Positions 24,061 to 34,419 of a stretch of DNA of 46,406 bases are shown here, piece by piece. The notes beneath the pieces were generated by a model that saw only the letters and a program-made list of their open reading frames with translations, ran no database searches and was not told where the DNA came from. A program made the translations under genes and the position numbers. Within the stretch, counting starts at the first letter, position 1, and each line of letters begins with the position of its first letter. Origin of the DNA: Saprospiraceae bacterium (GTDB lineage Bacteria > Bacteroidota > Bacteroidia > Bacteroidales > JAIPBB01); contig JAIPBB010000005.1 of the NCBI GenBank assembly GCA_021739805.1, positions 1-46,406 of the forward strand, read 5' to 3'.

Positions 24061-24866
24061 ACAGTAAAGTGGCTGTAATATTTGGAGGCAGTGGTTATTT
24101 AGGCAAGCAGTTTTGTTCAGCTTTGCTTAAACAAGGTGCGGTTGTGGTTAATCTTGACCAAAAACTATTTGCTAAAACAGAATTATTGGATTGTACTCCT
24201 GATGAAAGTGAAAAATTTCATTCACTAAAAGTAAATGCAACGGATGAAAACGAACTAAAAAAAAATAGAGAAAAAATTATAAAAGATTTTGGAAAAGTAG
24301 ATATATTAATAAATTCTACCACTATGAAAGGAAATGATTTTTATCTTCCTTTTGAAGATGTTTCTTTGGAAGGTTGGAACATAGGTCTCTTAGGGAACTT
24401 GACAATACCTTTTTTAACTATTAAAAATTTTATTCCTCTTATGAAAGAACAACAACATGGTTCGATTATAAATATATCTTCTATATACAGCATTGTTGGT
24501 AACGACCAACGCTTATATGAGGGGTCTAATCTGCATGAAATTTATGTTAAGAATTCTCCGAATATTAAACAAATATATTCGCATGGAGTTTATAATGCTG
24601 CCAAAGGGGGCCTAAATAGTTTCACACGTTATCTTGCCGCATATTATGGTAAATATAATATTAGAGTAAATACCCTTACACCTGGGGGGATTTATTATGA
24701 AGGTGAAAATGAAACTTTTCTTAAAAAATATGGTGAAAGAACACCGTTAGGGAGAAAAGCCAATCCGGATGAAATTAATGGTGCATTGATATTTCTTGCT
24801 TCCGATGATTCTACCTATGTTACCGGTCATAATTTAGTTGTGGATGGAGGATTCTCTATATGGTAA
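24048..24866 (+). CDS. Short-chain dehydrogenase/reductase (PtmA-like)
   Basis: 272-residue classical SDR: FGGSGYLGKQF (13-19 glycine motif), NISSIYS with the catalytic serine, Y182 and K186 (YNAAKGG), and VTGHNLVVDGGFSIW at the C-terminus. The context and the insert between the catalytic Ser and Tyr (RLYEGSNLHEIYVKNS) resemble PtmA-type SDRs of Campylobacter legionaminate loci. It probably modifies a nonulosonic acid or precursor. It overlaps both neighbours (13 and 7 bases). Confidence 0.87.
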   Translation: MFRLDSKVAVIFGGSGYLGKQFCSALLKQGAVVVNLDQKLFAKTELLDCTPDESEKFHSLKVNATDENELKKNREKIIKDFGKVDILINSTTMKGNDFYLPFEDVSLEGWNIGLLGNLTIPFLTIKNFIPLMKEQQHGSIINISSIYSIVGNDQRLYEGSNLHEIYVKNSPNIKQIYSHGVYNAAKGGLNSFTRYLAAYYGKYNIRVNTLTPGGIYYEGENETFLKKYGERTPLGRKANPDEINGALIFLASDDSTYVTGHNLVVDGGFSIW

Positions 24867-25417
24867 TTACTGAGTTTTTTTCAAGAATGAAATTCTGGAA
24901 AACAACAGATAGGCTTGGTCCAGATATTTTAGGAACTCATTATAAGTTATATTTTAAAAAATCCGCCTATAAACTGTGTAATAATAAGTTTAAATATTTT
25001 GGTGAGGGAGCAGAATTCAGACCTGGAGCTTACGCATATGGTTGTTCAAAAATTCATATCGGTAATAGAGTAGTTGTTCGTCCAACATCTATGCTATTTG
25101 CAGATAATCGCGAAAACGGAGCAGAAATAGTTATTGAAGATGGTGTTTTGATGGGATCAGGTGTTCAAATTTATGTAGTTAACCATAAGTTTGATAATCC
25201 TGAAATCCCTATTATAGATCAAGGGCATTATGACTCAAAACCGGTAATTTTAAAAAAAGGATGTTGGTTAGGTGCAAATGTTATTGTTTTACCCGGCGTT
25301 ACAATTGGTGAAAACTCAGTAATTGGTGCTGGAAGTATTGTAAGCAAAAATATACCTGAAAAAGTTCTCGCCGCTGGAAATCCTGCTAAAGTAATAAGGT
25401 CACTTAGTATACAATAA
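24860..25417 (+). CDS. Hexapeptide-repeat acyltransferase
   Basis: 185 residues with left-handed beta-helix repeats: IHIGNRVVVRPTSMLFADN, IVIEDGVLMGSGVQIY, VNHKFDN (with the catalytic-type histidine), GCWLGANVIVLPGVTIGENSVIGAGSIV and GNPAKVI. This is a WbbJ/CatB-like O- or N-acetyltransferase of polysaccharide loci. It is the last gene of the overlapping synthesis run that starts at legB. Confidence 0.87.
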   Translation: MVITEFFSRMKFWKTTDRLGPDILGTHYKLYFKKSAYKLCNNKFKYFGEGAEFRPGAYAYGCSKIHIGNRVVVRPTSMLFADNRENGAEIVIEDGVLMGSGVQIYVVNHKFDNPEIPIIDQGHYDSKPVILKKGCWLGANVIVLPGVTIGENSVIGAGSIVSKNIPEKVLAAGNPAKVIRSLSIQ

Positions 25418-25475
25418 AATTTTCATGTTATCTCAATACTATAATTAACAAATTGATCATAAAATAAAATTAAAA

Positions 25476-26453
25476 ATGAATAAAAACGTTTTATTGTTAT
25501 CTGGGACAATGCGTTCTGGTACCACTTTAATGAGTCATGTATTAAATGCTCAACCTAATATAGCTTTCTTATCCGATAAATTAAACTGGTTTTGGAATCG
25601 TATTTTTCCTTTTTATATACTTGATAATATTTACTCTTTAGAACAAGCATTCTTCGAGCAAAAATATTTTATCAAATTAATATTGGATTATCTAAATATG
25701 GATTATGTTGATTTTCAAATAAATTTAATCAAGAATTTATCCAAATATAAATATATTAATGAAGAGATTCTTTACAATGAACTCCACTTTTCTCTGTCTA
25801 ATAGGACATCAGAAATTATTGGAGATAAGTCTACTCACTCAATAAACGTTTATGAACGATTTATAGAAAAATTTCCTAATGGGAAAATAATACATATGGT
25901 CAGAGATCCATATGATGTATATTACTCACAGCTAATGAAAGTAAGGAAAACAAACAAAATAACTACCCAATTAAAAATGATTAATAATGTTAAAGATAGA
26001 ATTATAATTAGTTTGTTACCGTCAACAATTAAAAAAAAATATATTGTTGGTAATGATATTGTGAGAAATTATTTTATAAGGCACCCCAAAAGGATTATTG
26101 ATTATTGGAATTCTGGAAACATGTCTGCCCTTCAACTTTCGAAAAAATATCCGAACCGAATAAAAATTATAAAATATGAAGATCTGATACTGAACACACA
26201 TCAAACAATATCCGATATATCAGAATTATTAAATATTGATATGAACTATAAGAATATAGAATACACTAAAATTCAAAATGGAAAAGGAAATAACTTTCAT
26301 GGAAATTCATCTCTAAATATTAAATTTACTTCTTATGATAAAAGTAGAATTGGGAATGGTATTCAAAAATTATCAAATCAAGATATAGTTTATATAAATA
26401 ATAAACTATCGAATAGTTTTATAAACAAATTCGGCTATCAAAAAAATGAATAA
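25476..26453 (+). CDS. Sulfotransferase
   Basis: 325 residues. LSGTMRSGTTLMSHVL at residues ~8-22 is the 5'-phosphosulfate loop of PAPS-dependent sulfotransferases, and GKIIHMVRDPYDVYYSQL is the 3'-phosphate site (RDP...S). DKSTHSIN and IKIIKYEDLI fit the family. It should transfer sulfate from PAPS to a glycan hydroxyl. A second sulfotransferase is at 32468. No PAPS-synthesis gene is in the window. Confidence 0.85.
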   Translation: MNKNVLLLSGTMRSGTTLMSHVLNAQPNIAFLSDKLNWFWNRIFPFYILDNIYSLEQAFFEQKYFIKLILDYLNMDYVDFQINLIKNLSKYKYINEEILYNELHFSLSNRTSEIIGDKSTHSINVYERFIEKFPNGKIIHMVRDPYDVYYSQLMKVRKTNKITTQLKMINNVKDRIIISLLPSTIKKKYIVGNDIVRNYFIRHPKRIIDYWNSGNMSALQLSKKYPNRIKIIKYEDLILNTHQTISDISELLNIDMNYKNIEYTKIQNGKGNNFHGNSSLNIKFTSYDKSRIGNGIQKLSNQDIVYINNKLSNSFINKFGYQKNE

Positions 26454-26481
26454 CCATATATTGTTGTGAATTAAAGTTAAT

Positions 26482-27903
26482 ATGAGAATTAATAAATTCG
26501 CAAAGCATAGTATTTTTTATAGTATTGGCAATATTCTACCGCAAGCAGTTGGGTTTATTTTACTTCCCATCTATACTGCATTTTTAGAACCTTCGCAATA
26601 TGGCATTGTTAATTCCATGACAGTTTTAAGCGCTGTAGTAGGCGTTTTGCTTACTCTTGGAATTGATCGTGGTATTTATAGATTATATTATGATTACGAT
26701 GAAAATGAACGCAGAGTATATTTAGGAACAATATTAATTGGACTGGCGTTTTTTTCATTAACTATTTCTTGTTTAGTATTGGTATTCCCCTCTTTGTTAT
26801 CTTGTATATTTCAATCGATTCCATTTTACCCATATTATTTTTTAATGTTGTCTTTTACTTTATTATCAAGGATAATAATTATTCCAAGTATTTATCTCCG
26901 TATAAGTGAACAAGCAGGCAAGTATGTTTTGCTAAGCCTTACCTCATTTATATTAACAGCTTCTTTTAATCTTCTTTTTGTAATTTATTATAAAGAGGGG
27001 GCAGTCGGAATGTTAAAAGGAACATTATTTGCTAATGCTATTATGACACCAATTTTCTATATATTTACTTACAATTCGTTTATATTAAAATTCAAATTAA
27101 AGTATTTTGTCGAATCATTAAAGTTTTCTCTACCCATACTTCCTAGTTTTATATTTGCTTGGATATTAAATCTTTCAGATAGAATATTTCTTGAACATTA
27201 TTTAACATTAAATGAAGTGGGAATTTATTCATTAGGATATAAGATAGCAAGCATTATAACAGTGATTGCTGGTGGTATTTTTCAAGCTTATACACCTTTT
27301 TTTTATAAATTAGCTAATGAAAAGCATTTTAATTTTAAAACTAAAATTGAAAAATATAATGATTTTTTAGTAATAATCATCTTAATCATTTGCTTTTTTA
27401 TATCGTTTTTTTCAAAGGAATTTATGAAACTTTTTATATCATTTAAATATTATGAATCGATAAATCTTATTCCTATTTTATCAGTTGCCTTTTTTTTCTC
27501 TCAAACAACAGCATTATTAAATTTAATGATTTATCAAGAAAAAAAATCATTACAAAATATGTATTTAACGTTTTTTGCATCTCTTATTAATGTGATAAGT
27601 AATATAATCTTAATTCCATTTTATGGAATGATGGGGTCGGCTATAGCCACAATTATTTCTTTTTCAGTTTTGTTTATATCTAAATATTGGTACGCCAGGA
27701 AATGTTATTTCATTCCATTTAAATGGCAAATTATTATACCTACTATCATTGTTTTAGTAACAATATATGGATTCTTTGAATTACTCCAAATAAATAGTGT
27801 CTTGCTAAGCCTTTCATTGAAAATAGCGGTTGCGTTGACTATATCGTTTTTTGTTTATCTTAAATATTCTTCTCAAATATCTACAGTCTTTATAAAGAAA
27901 TGA
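26482..27903 (+). CDS. Wzx-like oligosaccharide flippase
   Basis: 473-residue integral membrane protein with about 12-14 hydrophobic segments and the MATE/Wzx N-terminal pattern KHSIFYSIGNILPQAVGFILLPIYTAFLEPSQYGIVN. It would flip undecaprenyl-pyrophosphate-linked repeat units across the inner membrane. It sits with a Wzy-like polymerase (29565), which suggests a Wzx/Wzy-dependent route. It overlaps the following gene by 4 bases. Confidence 0.9.
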   Translation: MRINKFAKHSIFYSIGNILPQAVGFILLPIYTAFLEPSQYGIVNSMTVLSAVVGVLLTLGIDRGIYRLYYDYDENERRVYLGTILIGLAFFSLTISCLVLVFPSLLSCIFQSIPFYPYYFLMLSFTLLSRIIIIPSIYLRISEQAGKYVLLSLTSFILTASFNLLFVIYYKEGAVGMLKGTLFANAIMTPIFYIFTYNSFILKFKLKYFVESLKFSLPILPSFIFAWILNLSDRIFLEHYLTLNEVGIYSLGYKIASIITVIAGGIFQAYTPFFYKLANEKHFNFKTKIEKYNDFLVIIILIICFFISFFSKEFMKLFISFKYYESINLIPILSVAFFFSQTTALLNLMIYQEKKSLQNMYLTFFASLINVISNIILIPFYGMMGSAIATIISFSVLFISKYWYARKCYFIPFKWQIIIPTIIVLVTIYGFFELLQINSVLLSLSLKIAVALTISFFVYLKYSSQISTVFIKK

Positions 27904-28892
27904 AAAAATATTTTTACTGTGAATCCTATCAAGCACTTTTATATGCTTTAAGTCTACATCATAAGAACGACCAAATAATAATTATTTCTCCAAGTAATGA
28001 TATTATTGAAGCAAGTAACGCATTTAGTATTCCTGCGATACAAAACAGGAAATTCTCTTCCTTGCAATACATTAGTGAGAGGAAAACTGTAAGAACTGAA
28101 TTAAATAGAATTGAAGAGTTGATTAATAAAGATTCGTTTTGTTTTACTCATACTCAACATTCGGTATTCTTATTTTTATTAATCGAGAAATTAGTCAAAA
28201 AAAATGAAATCATTTTTTTTGATTTTGAGTATGAGTATAACAGAGTAAAAAAAATCACCTTAACAAAAAAATATCTTAAAAAATTTGTTATAAAAACGTT
28301 ATTAAATAGAATATATTCTGCCGAAATCATATTAAAAGAACACAGCAATAATTATATATTGAGTATTGATAAAAATATATTTGAAAAAAGAGGAATAGTA
28401 ACACGTAAAATAGGAGAATCTTATTTCAATGATATTTCAGAACTGGCTAACGCGAAAAATATAAATATAGAGAAGAGATGTGATTATCTATATATAGAGC
28501 AAATATTTAAAGATAATAAACAAATTATTGATAGACTGGCGGAGATAGAATCGTTTTTAGTAAAAAAAAATTTTTGTATTAAATTACATCCCAACCATGG
28601 TAAGAATGAATCTAAGTTTTCTGAATGTTATAAATATCCTACATACTTACCAGTAGAATTTATTTTGGGCAGTGTGAACAAATGTGTTGTTTCTGTGGGC
28701 TCTTCCTCATTGATTTTGGCATCAAAATATCCCAATATCAAAGCTATTTCATTACTTGATATAGTAAAGGATCCCGAGAACATGATGTTTGAACAAGTGA
28801 AAAATGATTTACAAATTAAATCAGATAATAGAATTTATTTTCCAAAATCAATTAAAGAATTTATAAATATGATAGATAATGTTAAAATATAA
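27900..28892 (+). CDS. Sialyltransferase-like glycosyltransferase (putative)
   Basis: 330 residues of unfamiliar sequence. Two features recall bacterial sialyl/polysialyltransferases (GT52/GT38 types): the HP motif in [10 protein letters not shown] and [13 protein letters not shown], preceded by LPVEFILG, in the C-terminal half. The order HP then S-S/T with an E/D between matches CMP-sialate-binding regions. A D/E-D/E-G motif is not obvious. Being inside a nonulosonic acid locus, it is the best candidate to transfer the CMP-activated sugar. Confidence in the exact family is low. It overlaps its neighbours by 4 and 14 bases. Confidence 0.6.
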   Translation: MKKYFYCESYQALLYALSLHHKNDQIIIISPSNDIIEASNAFSIPAIQNRKFSSLQYISERKTVRTELNRIEELINKDSFCFTHTQHSVFLFLLIEKLVKKNEIIFFDFEYEYNRVKKITLTKKYLKKFVIKTLLNRIYSAEIILKEHSNNYILSIDKNIFEKRGIVTRKIGESYFNDISELANAKNINIEKRCDYLYIEQIFKDNKQIIDRLAEIESFLVKKNFCIKLHPNHGKNESKFSECYKYPTYLPVEFILGSVNKCVVSVGSSSLILASKYPNIKAISLLDIVKDPENMMFEQVKNDLQIKSDNRIYFPKSIKEFINMIDNVKI

Positions 28893-29565
28893 AAAATATA
28901 TACCAAAGATACTAAAATCATTATATTCCAGATCAATTTTAAAAAGTAAATTTGATGTTATTTTTTCTCAAAAAGTAAAGGTTAATTTAAAATCTTATTA
29001 TGAGGGAAAAAATTATTTAGGAAAAAATACCGAGTTTATCAATTCTTACTTGGGTTATGCTTCCTATATAGCTAATAACTCTATTATATGGCATACGAAA
29101 ATTGGAAGATTTTGTTCTATTGGGGATAATGTAAGAACAATGTTAGGATTACATCCAACGATAGACTTTGTGTCTACTAGCCCTTCTTTTTTTTCATTAA
29201 ATCCACCTAATGGATTACTTTTAGTAGAGAAACAAAAATTTAAAGAGCATAAGTATATAGATAAAGAGAAAAAGTTTGTAGTTAAAATAGGCAACGATGT
29301 TTGGATAGGTAATAATGTAATTATTTTAGATGGAATTACTATTGGTGATGGTGCCGTTATAGCCGCTGGCTCAGTCGTTACAAAAGATGTGGAACCATAT
29401 TCTATAATTGGAGGTGTACCGGCTAAACTTATCAGGTACCGTTTTTCAAATGATAAAATAGAATTTCTATTAAAGTTTAGATGGTGGCAAAAAGAATTAG
29501 ATTGGATATTAAAGAATATTCAATATTTTGAAGATATAGATAAATTTATTGAGAAAAAAAAATAA
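28879..29565 (+). CDS. CatB-related hexapeptide acyltransferase
   Basis: 228 residues: [77 protein letters not shown] and [11 protein letters not shown], the standard CatB/xenobiotic acetyltransferase ending. It probably O-acetylates a sugar of the polymer. It overlaps the previous gene by 14 bases and abuts the next. Confidence 0.88.
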   Translation: MLKYKKYIPKILKSLYSRSILKSKFDVIFSQKVKVNLKSYYEGKNYLGKNTEFINSYLGYASYIANNSIIWHTKIGRFCSIGDNVRTMLGLHPTIDFVSTSPSFFSLNPPNGLLLVEKQKFKEHKYIDKEKKFVVKIGNDVWIGNNVIILDGITIGDGAVIAAGSVVTKDVEPYSIIGGVPAKLIRYRFSNDKIEFLLKFRWWQKELDWILKNIQYFEDIDKFIEKKK

Positions 29566-30785
29566 TGTTCATTTCCCCAAGTCAAAAGACTCAATATTTT
29601 TTAGTAACCTCATTAGTTTTAATCTCTGCAAGAGCTTCCGTTTTATTTGCCAATAAAGTTTTTTTGATATCCCTCTTAGTTATATCTATGTATTTGTATA
29701 CTAAATATAAAAAGGGACCTATAAGAATTAGATATATTTTAATCTATTATTTTTTCTGGTTATCAGCAGTCTTGTTTAAATTTAATACGTCTATACTTTC
29801 TCCAGATCAATTTATAACATATTCTGGATTTTATACTGTTATACTAGCTAGTTACTTTATAATAATGACTGTTGATGATTTTTTCAATAAACTCGTCAAG
29901 GTTATCTATATATTATCTTTGATAAGTTTACCCTTGTATGTATTGCAGTTATTAATACCAAACATACTATTTGATATTAATAATATCCTTTATAAGATTT
30001 CCCCATCATTTTTTAGTATTGGTGGGGATAGTTATTCCAATTCAATAGTATTTACTATTTATAAAAGACATATTTTAAGAAATTGTGGATTTTCATGGGA
30101 ACCTGGTGCTTTTGGATTTCTATTAACTCTTTCTTTATTAATATATCTAACTATAAAGAAAGACAAAAAAATAGACAAAACAATTGTTGTATTGGTTATA
30201 GCAATAATAACTACTCTATCGACAACTGCTTACATTGGTTTAATGATATCAATGATTTATTATTACTTCAATTTAAATAATACAAAAAAAAATATTATTT
30301 ATTTCATTGTTTATGTACCAGCATTTATCATAATTATAAATCAACCTTTTGTATATGACAAAATTGAAAATACTTATGATATTGAAACCAATGATTTACA
30401 AGTTACTAGAATGAGAAATTTTTCATCTTCCCAGGGTGAAATGTATACTCCCAGTCGGTTTGCTTCACTTATTATTGATTATAGGGATTTTGTTAAAGAT
30501 CCAATACTAGGGAGAGGGTTGAATAAGGAAACTAGGTTTAGCAGTGAATCAGAAAATGTAAATTTTGCCAATGGTTTAAGTAATCTTTTAGTAAAATTTG
30601 GAATAATAGGTTTTTTACTATATTTTTATTTTTTATCAAAGTCAATTAAGAAATTATCTATTGAGTATGATAAAAAGTACTACTTCATAATTCTTATGGG
30701 AATTATTGCTATTGGTTTTTCAGAACCTTTATTAGAATCTCCACTTTTGTTTTCCATACAATATTATTTTTTCAAAAAAAGATAA
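29565..30785 (+). CDS. Wzy-like O-antigen/capsule polymerase
   Basis: 406-residue membrane protein with around 10-11 hydrophobic segments and a large periplasmic loop (about residues 260-340, including MRNFSSSQGEMYTPSRFAS and GRGLNKETRFSSESENV), typical of Wzy/O-antigen ligase-like proteins. Sequence is poorly conserved in this family, so the call rests on topology and context with Wzx at 26482. Confidence 0.8.
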   Translation: MFISPSQKTQYFLVTSLVLISARASVLFANKVFLISLLVISMYLYTKYKKGPIRIRYILIYYFFWLSAVLFKFNTSILSPDQFITYSGFYTVILASYFIIMTVDDFFNKLVKVIYILSLISLPLYVLQLLIPNILFDINNILYKISPSFFSIGGDSYSNSIVFTIYKRHILRNCGFSWEPGAFGFLLTLSLLIYLTIKKDKKIDKTIVVLVIAIITTLSTTAYIGLMISMIYYYFNLNNTKKNIIYFIVYVPAFIIIINQPFVYDKIENTYDIETNDLQVTRMRNFSSSQGEMYTPSRFASLIIDYRDFVKDPILGRGLNKETRFSSESENVNFANGLSNLLVKFGIIGFLLYFYFLSKSIKKLSIEYDKKYYFIILMGIIAIGFSEPLLESPLLFSIQYYFFKKR

Positions 30786-30831
30786 CATTTTATGATTTAT
30801 TTTAATAAAAATAAAAAATAGGAAATAAATA

Positions 30832-31584
30832 ATGCATGACACTTTTACAAAATTTAAAAACAGACAGAAAATTAATATTATATCCGAAAACAATTATAAA
30901 ACTGCGGAGGAAATATATTGCGGTAATGAATATCATGATTATTTTAGAAGGATTCCCTTCATTAGGATAAAATACTTACTTGAAATTAATAATATACATT
31001 TAAATGGGGCTACTTTACACATTGCAAGCTGCGGGACCGGTATTGATGTTTATTATTTGAAAAAGTTGTTAAATTTTAAGGGTGATATTACTGTCTCAGA
31101 TTTTGCTGAGAAAGCAGTTGAGCAAACAATACATATATTTCCTGATATTCATGGTAAAGTGGAAGATAATGAGAAACTTTCATTTAGCGATAATTATTTT
31201 GATTATACTTACATAGCAGCTGCTTTACATCATTTACCAAGACCAAATGTTGGTTTATATGAATTATTGAGAGTTTCTAAATATGGAATAATAGTTAAGG
31301 AACCAAATGATTCTTGGTTGACTAGATTAGCTACCAAGTTTGGTTTTGCACAAGAGGTTGAGAAAAGTGGAAATTATGTATATAGGTATTCTCGTAGAGA
31401 AATTCAAAAAATAGCAAATTCTCTTTTTTATGAATATAAAGTAGAAAGATACTTTGCTACCCATAGAGTCGCAAAAAGTAAAGTTGAGTTCATTATCTTG
31501 AAAGGGATAAATATAATTTTAAACGTAATATGTCCACAGTTTGGAAATCAAATTTTATTCCTTATTTTGAAGAAGAACAGTTAG
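30832..31584 (+). CDS. Class I SAM-dependent methyltransferase
   Basis: 250 residues. LHIASCGTGIDVYYLKK is motif I of the SAM-binding Rossmann fold, with VSDFAEKAVE as the acidic loop and DNEKLSFSDNYFDYTYIAAALHHLPRP as motifs II/III. The C-terminal part (SRREIQKIANSLF) is like Methyltransf_11 proteins in LPS loci. It may methylate a sugar of the repeat unit; substrate unknown. Confidence 0.85.
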   Translation: MHDTFTKFKNRQKINIISENNYKTAEEIYCGNEYHDYFRRIPFIRIKYLLEINNIHLNGATLHIASCGTGIDVYYLKKLLNFKGDITVSDFAEKAVEQTIHIFPDIHGKVEDNEKLSFSDNYFDYTYIAAALHHLPRPNVGLYELLRVSKYGIIVKEPNDSWLTRLATKFGFAQEVEKSGNYVYRYSRREIQKIANSLFYEYKVERYFATHRVAKSKVEFIILKGINIILNVICPQFGNQILFLILKKNS

Positions 31585-31586
31585 AT

Positions 31587-32462
31587 ATGATAAATATAAT
31601 TATCCCTATATATAATCGTAAAGAATTTACCAGAAAGTGCCTTTTTTCATTATATCAACAAACTTATAAAGAATTTAAGGTTATTGTAGTTGATGATGGT
31701 TCTACTGATAACAGCGAAGATATGATTAAAAATAATTTTCCAGAAGTAATTATTTTGAAGGGTAACGGTAATTTATGGTGGACTGGTGGGGTGAATTTAG
31801 GTATTAATTATATTTTAGATAGTTGCAACAATGATGATTATGTATTATTATTAAATAATGATTTAATTTTAGATACTGATTATTTTGATAGATTATTAGA
31901 AATAATAGATTATTTCCCAAATTTTATAATCGGCTCTGTTGAAGTGTTAACTACAAATTCAAAGGAAATAAAAAGCGGTGGGGTTGTTGTTAATAAATTC
32001 AAAGCCAAAATGTTTACTCTAAATCAAGGGAAAAATATTGACCAATATCCAAAAGATCATTTTGAAAAAGTTTCGACATTAACTGGAAGAGGCACTCTAT
32101 ACCCTATAAGCGTTTTTAGAGAAGTTGGTTTGTTTGATCAAAAACATTTTCCACATTACGGTGATTTTGAATTGCCTTATCGCGCGGGGAAAAAAGGATA
32201 TAAAAAAATAGTCCATTATAGTCTAGTTGTAAATTCTTTTCCGGATGAAATAAATTCAGATGTACTTATTAAAAAATCTAAGTACAAATTAGGTGATTTT
32301 AAAAAATATTTTTTTAATAAATATTCAAATGCAAATATAATTTCAAGATGGTATTTAAGTAAAAGTATAAATAAATCAAGTTTTGGTGCGATATATTTTT
32401 ATTTGATAAATATAATTCGAAATGCAATGCGATTTATTTTAAACTTAGACTTAAAAGGATAA
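31587..32462 (+). CDS. GT2 family glycosyltransferase
   Basis: 291 residues from the ATG at 31587, two bases after the previous stop. An upstream ATG at 31530 would overlap the methyltransferase by 55 bases and precede the conserved first strand. INIIIPIYNRKEFTRKCL, VVDDGSTDNSE (nucleotide binding), GNGNLWWTGGVNLG, LLLNNDLIL (the DxD-equivalent) and TGRGTLYPISVFREVGLFD mark a rhamnosyltransferase-like GT2. It acts at the cytoplasmic face on the lipid-linked unit. Confidence 0.88.
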   Translation: MINIIIPIYNRKEFTRKCLFSLYQQTYKEFKVIVVDDGSTDNSEDMIKNNFPEVIILKGNGNLWWTGGVNLGINYILDSCNNDDYVLLLNNDLILDTDYFDRLLEIIDYFPNFIIGSVEVLTTNSKEIKSGGVVVNKFKAKMFTLNQGKNIDQYPKDHFEKVSTLTGRGTLYPISVFREVGLFDQKHFPHYGDFELPYRAGKKGYKKIVHYSLVVNSFPDEINSDVLIKKSKYKLGDFKKYFFNKYSNANIISRWYLSKSINKSSFGAIYFYLINIIRNAMRFILNLDLKG

Positions 32463-32467
32463 ATTTA

Positions 32468-33292
32468 GTGAAAAAAAGTATCTTTGAATTTATCAATGAT
32501 AATATGAAATTGTGGGGTATAACACCTACTGATTTTTATAATAAATATTACAGTAGTTGTTTTCCCAGAATCTTTGCTAATAGTCTACCTAAATCTGGAA
32601 CTCATTTATTAGAAAGATTACTCTATTTAACACCAGGAGTTTCTAGACAATTGGGGAAAACTATTTTATATAACGAAATTACTAAATTACGAAAAAAAAT
32701 ATTAGAATTAAAAAAATCTCAATTCCTTGTTGCTCATATACCTTGGACCTCAGAACTAGAAAACTTTCTCTTTGAAAATAAAATTAAAACACTTTTTATG
32801 TATAGAGATCCTAGAGATATTGTAGTTTCAAAATATAAATATATTACATATAAAAATACAGATCATAGATTACATCGTTTCTATCTTAATAAAAAAAGTG
32901 ATTACGAAAGATTGCGAATAGCAATAATTGGTGATGTAAATATAGGAGCCTCTTCAATTAAGGATGATCTTATAAAATATCAAGCATGGATAGATGCTAA
33001 TAATTGTTTATCCGTAAAATATGAAGATCTAATTGGTGAAAATGGCGGTGGATCAGTTGAAATTCAGACGAAAACTATAAAATCTATTTATGACTATTTG
33101 GAAATTAATATTTCAGATATTTCTTTTGCTGGAATTAGTACAAAAGTTTTTTATACTAGAAGTAAAACGTTTAATAAATCGTTGATTGGGCAATGGAAAT
33201 ATGAATTTAATGATGAATTAAAGAATCTATTTAAACAAAGTTCTGGTGATCTTTTGATTAAATATGGATATGAAAAAGATTTATTATGGTAA
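32468..33292 (+). CDS. Sulfotransferase (second)
   Basis: 274 residues from a GTG start. FANSLPKSGTHLLERLL is the PAPS 5'-phosphosulfate loop and LFMYRDPRDIVVSKYKY the 3'-phosphate-binding segment; CLSVKYEDLIG and GQWKYEFNDELKNLFKQ complete the Sulfotransfer_1 pattern. It is only distantly like the sulfotransferase at 25476, so the two probably modify different positions. It overlaps the GT4 gene by 7 bases. Confidence 0.87.
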   Translation: MKKSIFEFINDNMKLWGITPTDFYNKYYSSCFPRIFANSLPKSGTHLLERLLYLTPGVSRQLGKTILYNEITKLRKKILELKKSQFLVAHIPWTSELENFLFENKIKTLFMYRDPRDIVVSKYKYITYKNTDHRLHRFYLNKKSDYERLRIAIIGDVNIGASSIKDDLIKYQAWIDANNCLSVKYEDLIGENGGGSVEIQTKTIKSIYDYLEINISDISFAGISTKVFYTRSKTFNKSLIGQWKYEFNDELKNLFKQSSGDLLIKYGYEKDLLW

Positions 33293-34419
33293 GAAATAAA
33301 AAAGTCTTAATAATATACAAATTTCTTCCTCAGTGGCGAGTTGACTTTTTTAATAAGCTTAAGTTGAAATTAAATGAAGAAGGAATAGAATTAAAACTAG
33401 TATATGGAAAACTTCAGGGCGAAGTAACAAAAAAAAATGATGAAGTGACTTTAGAGTGGGGTGAATATATTCCTAATAAGGTATTGAAATTAGGTAAAAT
33501 TGAACTTTTATGGCAACCTGTTTTTAAGGAAATTAGAAATGCTGATTTTGTTATAGTTGAACAGGCGAATAAACTTTTAATAAATTATATATTAATCATA
33601 TTAAAAAAAATTGGTAAAATAAAATTTGCTTTCTGGGGGCATGGTTTAAATTTGCAAGATAATCCAAATAGTATTTCAAACAAATTCAAAAAACTTTATA
33701 GCAACAATGCTAATTGGTGGTTTGCATATACTTCAAAAGTCAAAGAACAGATGGAATCTAATGGATTTTCTGGTAATCAAATCACCATAGTTCAAAATGC
33801 AATAGATACTAGATCCCTAATGATAATTTATAATGAAATTAGTCCCAAGGAACTGAGAGCACATAAAACCCTCTATAATATTGGAGCTGGCCCTATTGGT
33901 TTATTTTGTGGGGGTATCTATAAAGAGAAAAGAATTGATTTTTTAATAGAAACATGCTTAAGGATTAAAGAAAGTATCCACAATTTTGAGATGATACTTA
34001 TTGGTGCTGGCCCAGAAGATTATAAAGTAAAAATCATATCAGAAACTTATGAATGGATTCATTACGTGGGGCCAAAATTTGGAATTGAGAGAATACCATT
34101 TTTTAAATTGGCCGATGTTTTTTTAATGCCCGGTTTGGTTGGGCTGGCAATTCTAGACTCATTTGCTATGAAAACACCAATTATTACAACCAATTTCCCT
34201 TACCATAGTCCAGAAATTGAATATCTAGAAAATGGAATTAACGGAATAATGACAGAAAATACGTTGGAAGTTTTTAGCCAAAATATTATTTCATTGTTAG
34301 AAGATAAAAATAAAATGGATGCACTAAAGAAGGGATGTATTGAAACAGCTAAAAAATATACTTTAGAAAATATGGTTAATAATTTTACTGATGGGGTCAA
34401 AAGATGTTTGGCAATTTAA
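33286..34419 (+). CDS. GT4 family glycosyltransferase
   Basis: 377 residues with a GT-B fold: N-terminal [14 protein letters not shown], then [41 protein letters not shown] and the GT4 donor-site signature [22 protein letters not shown] (the E of EX7E is replaced by G, as in a subset of family members). It overlaps the next gene by 16 bases. Confidence 0.86.
   Translation: MVRNKKVLIIYKFLPQWRVDFFNKLKLKLNEEGIELKLVYGKLQGEVTKKNDEVTLEWGEYIPNKVLKLGKIELLWQPVFKEIRNADFVIVEQANKLLINYILIILKKIGKIKFAFWGHGLNLQDNPNSISNKFKKLYSNNANWWFAYTSKVKEQMESNGFSGNQITIVQNAIDTRSLMIIYNEISPKELRAHKTLYNIGAGPIGLFCGGIYKEKRIDFLIETCLRIKESIHNFEMILIGAGPEDYKVKIISETYEWIHYVGPKFGIERIPFFKLADVFLMPGLVGLAILDSFAMKTPIITTNFPYHSPEIEYLENGINGIMTENTLEVFSQNIISLLEDKNKMDALKKGCIETAKKYTLENMVNNFTDGVKRCLAI

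Noticed and set aside
31530..31586. Earlier start for the GT2 gene
   Set aside because: It would overlap the methyltransferase by 55 bases and add residues before the first GT2 strand; the ATG at 31587 fits the family.
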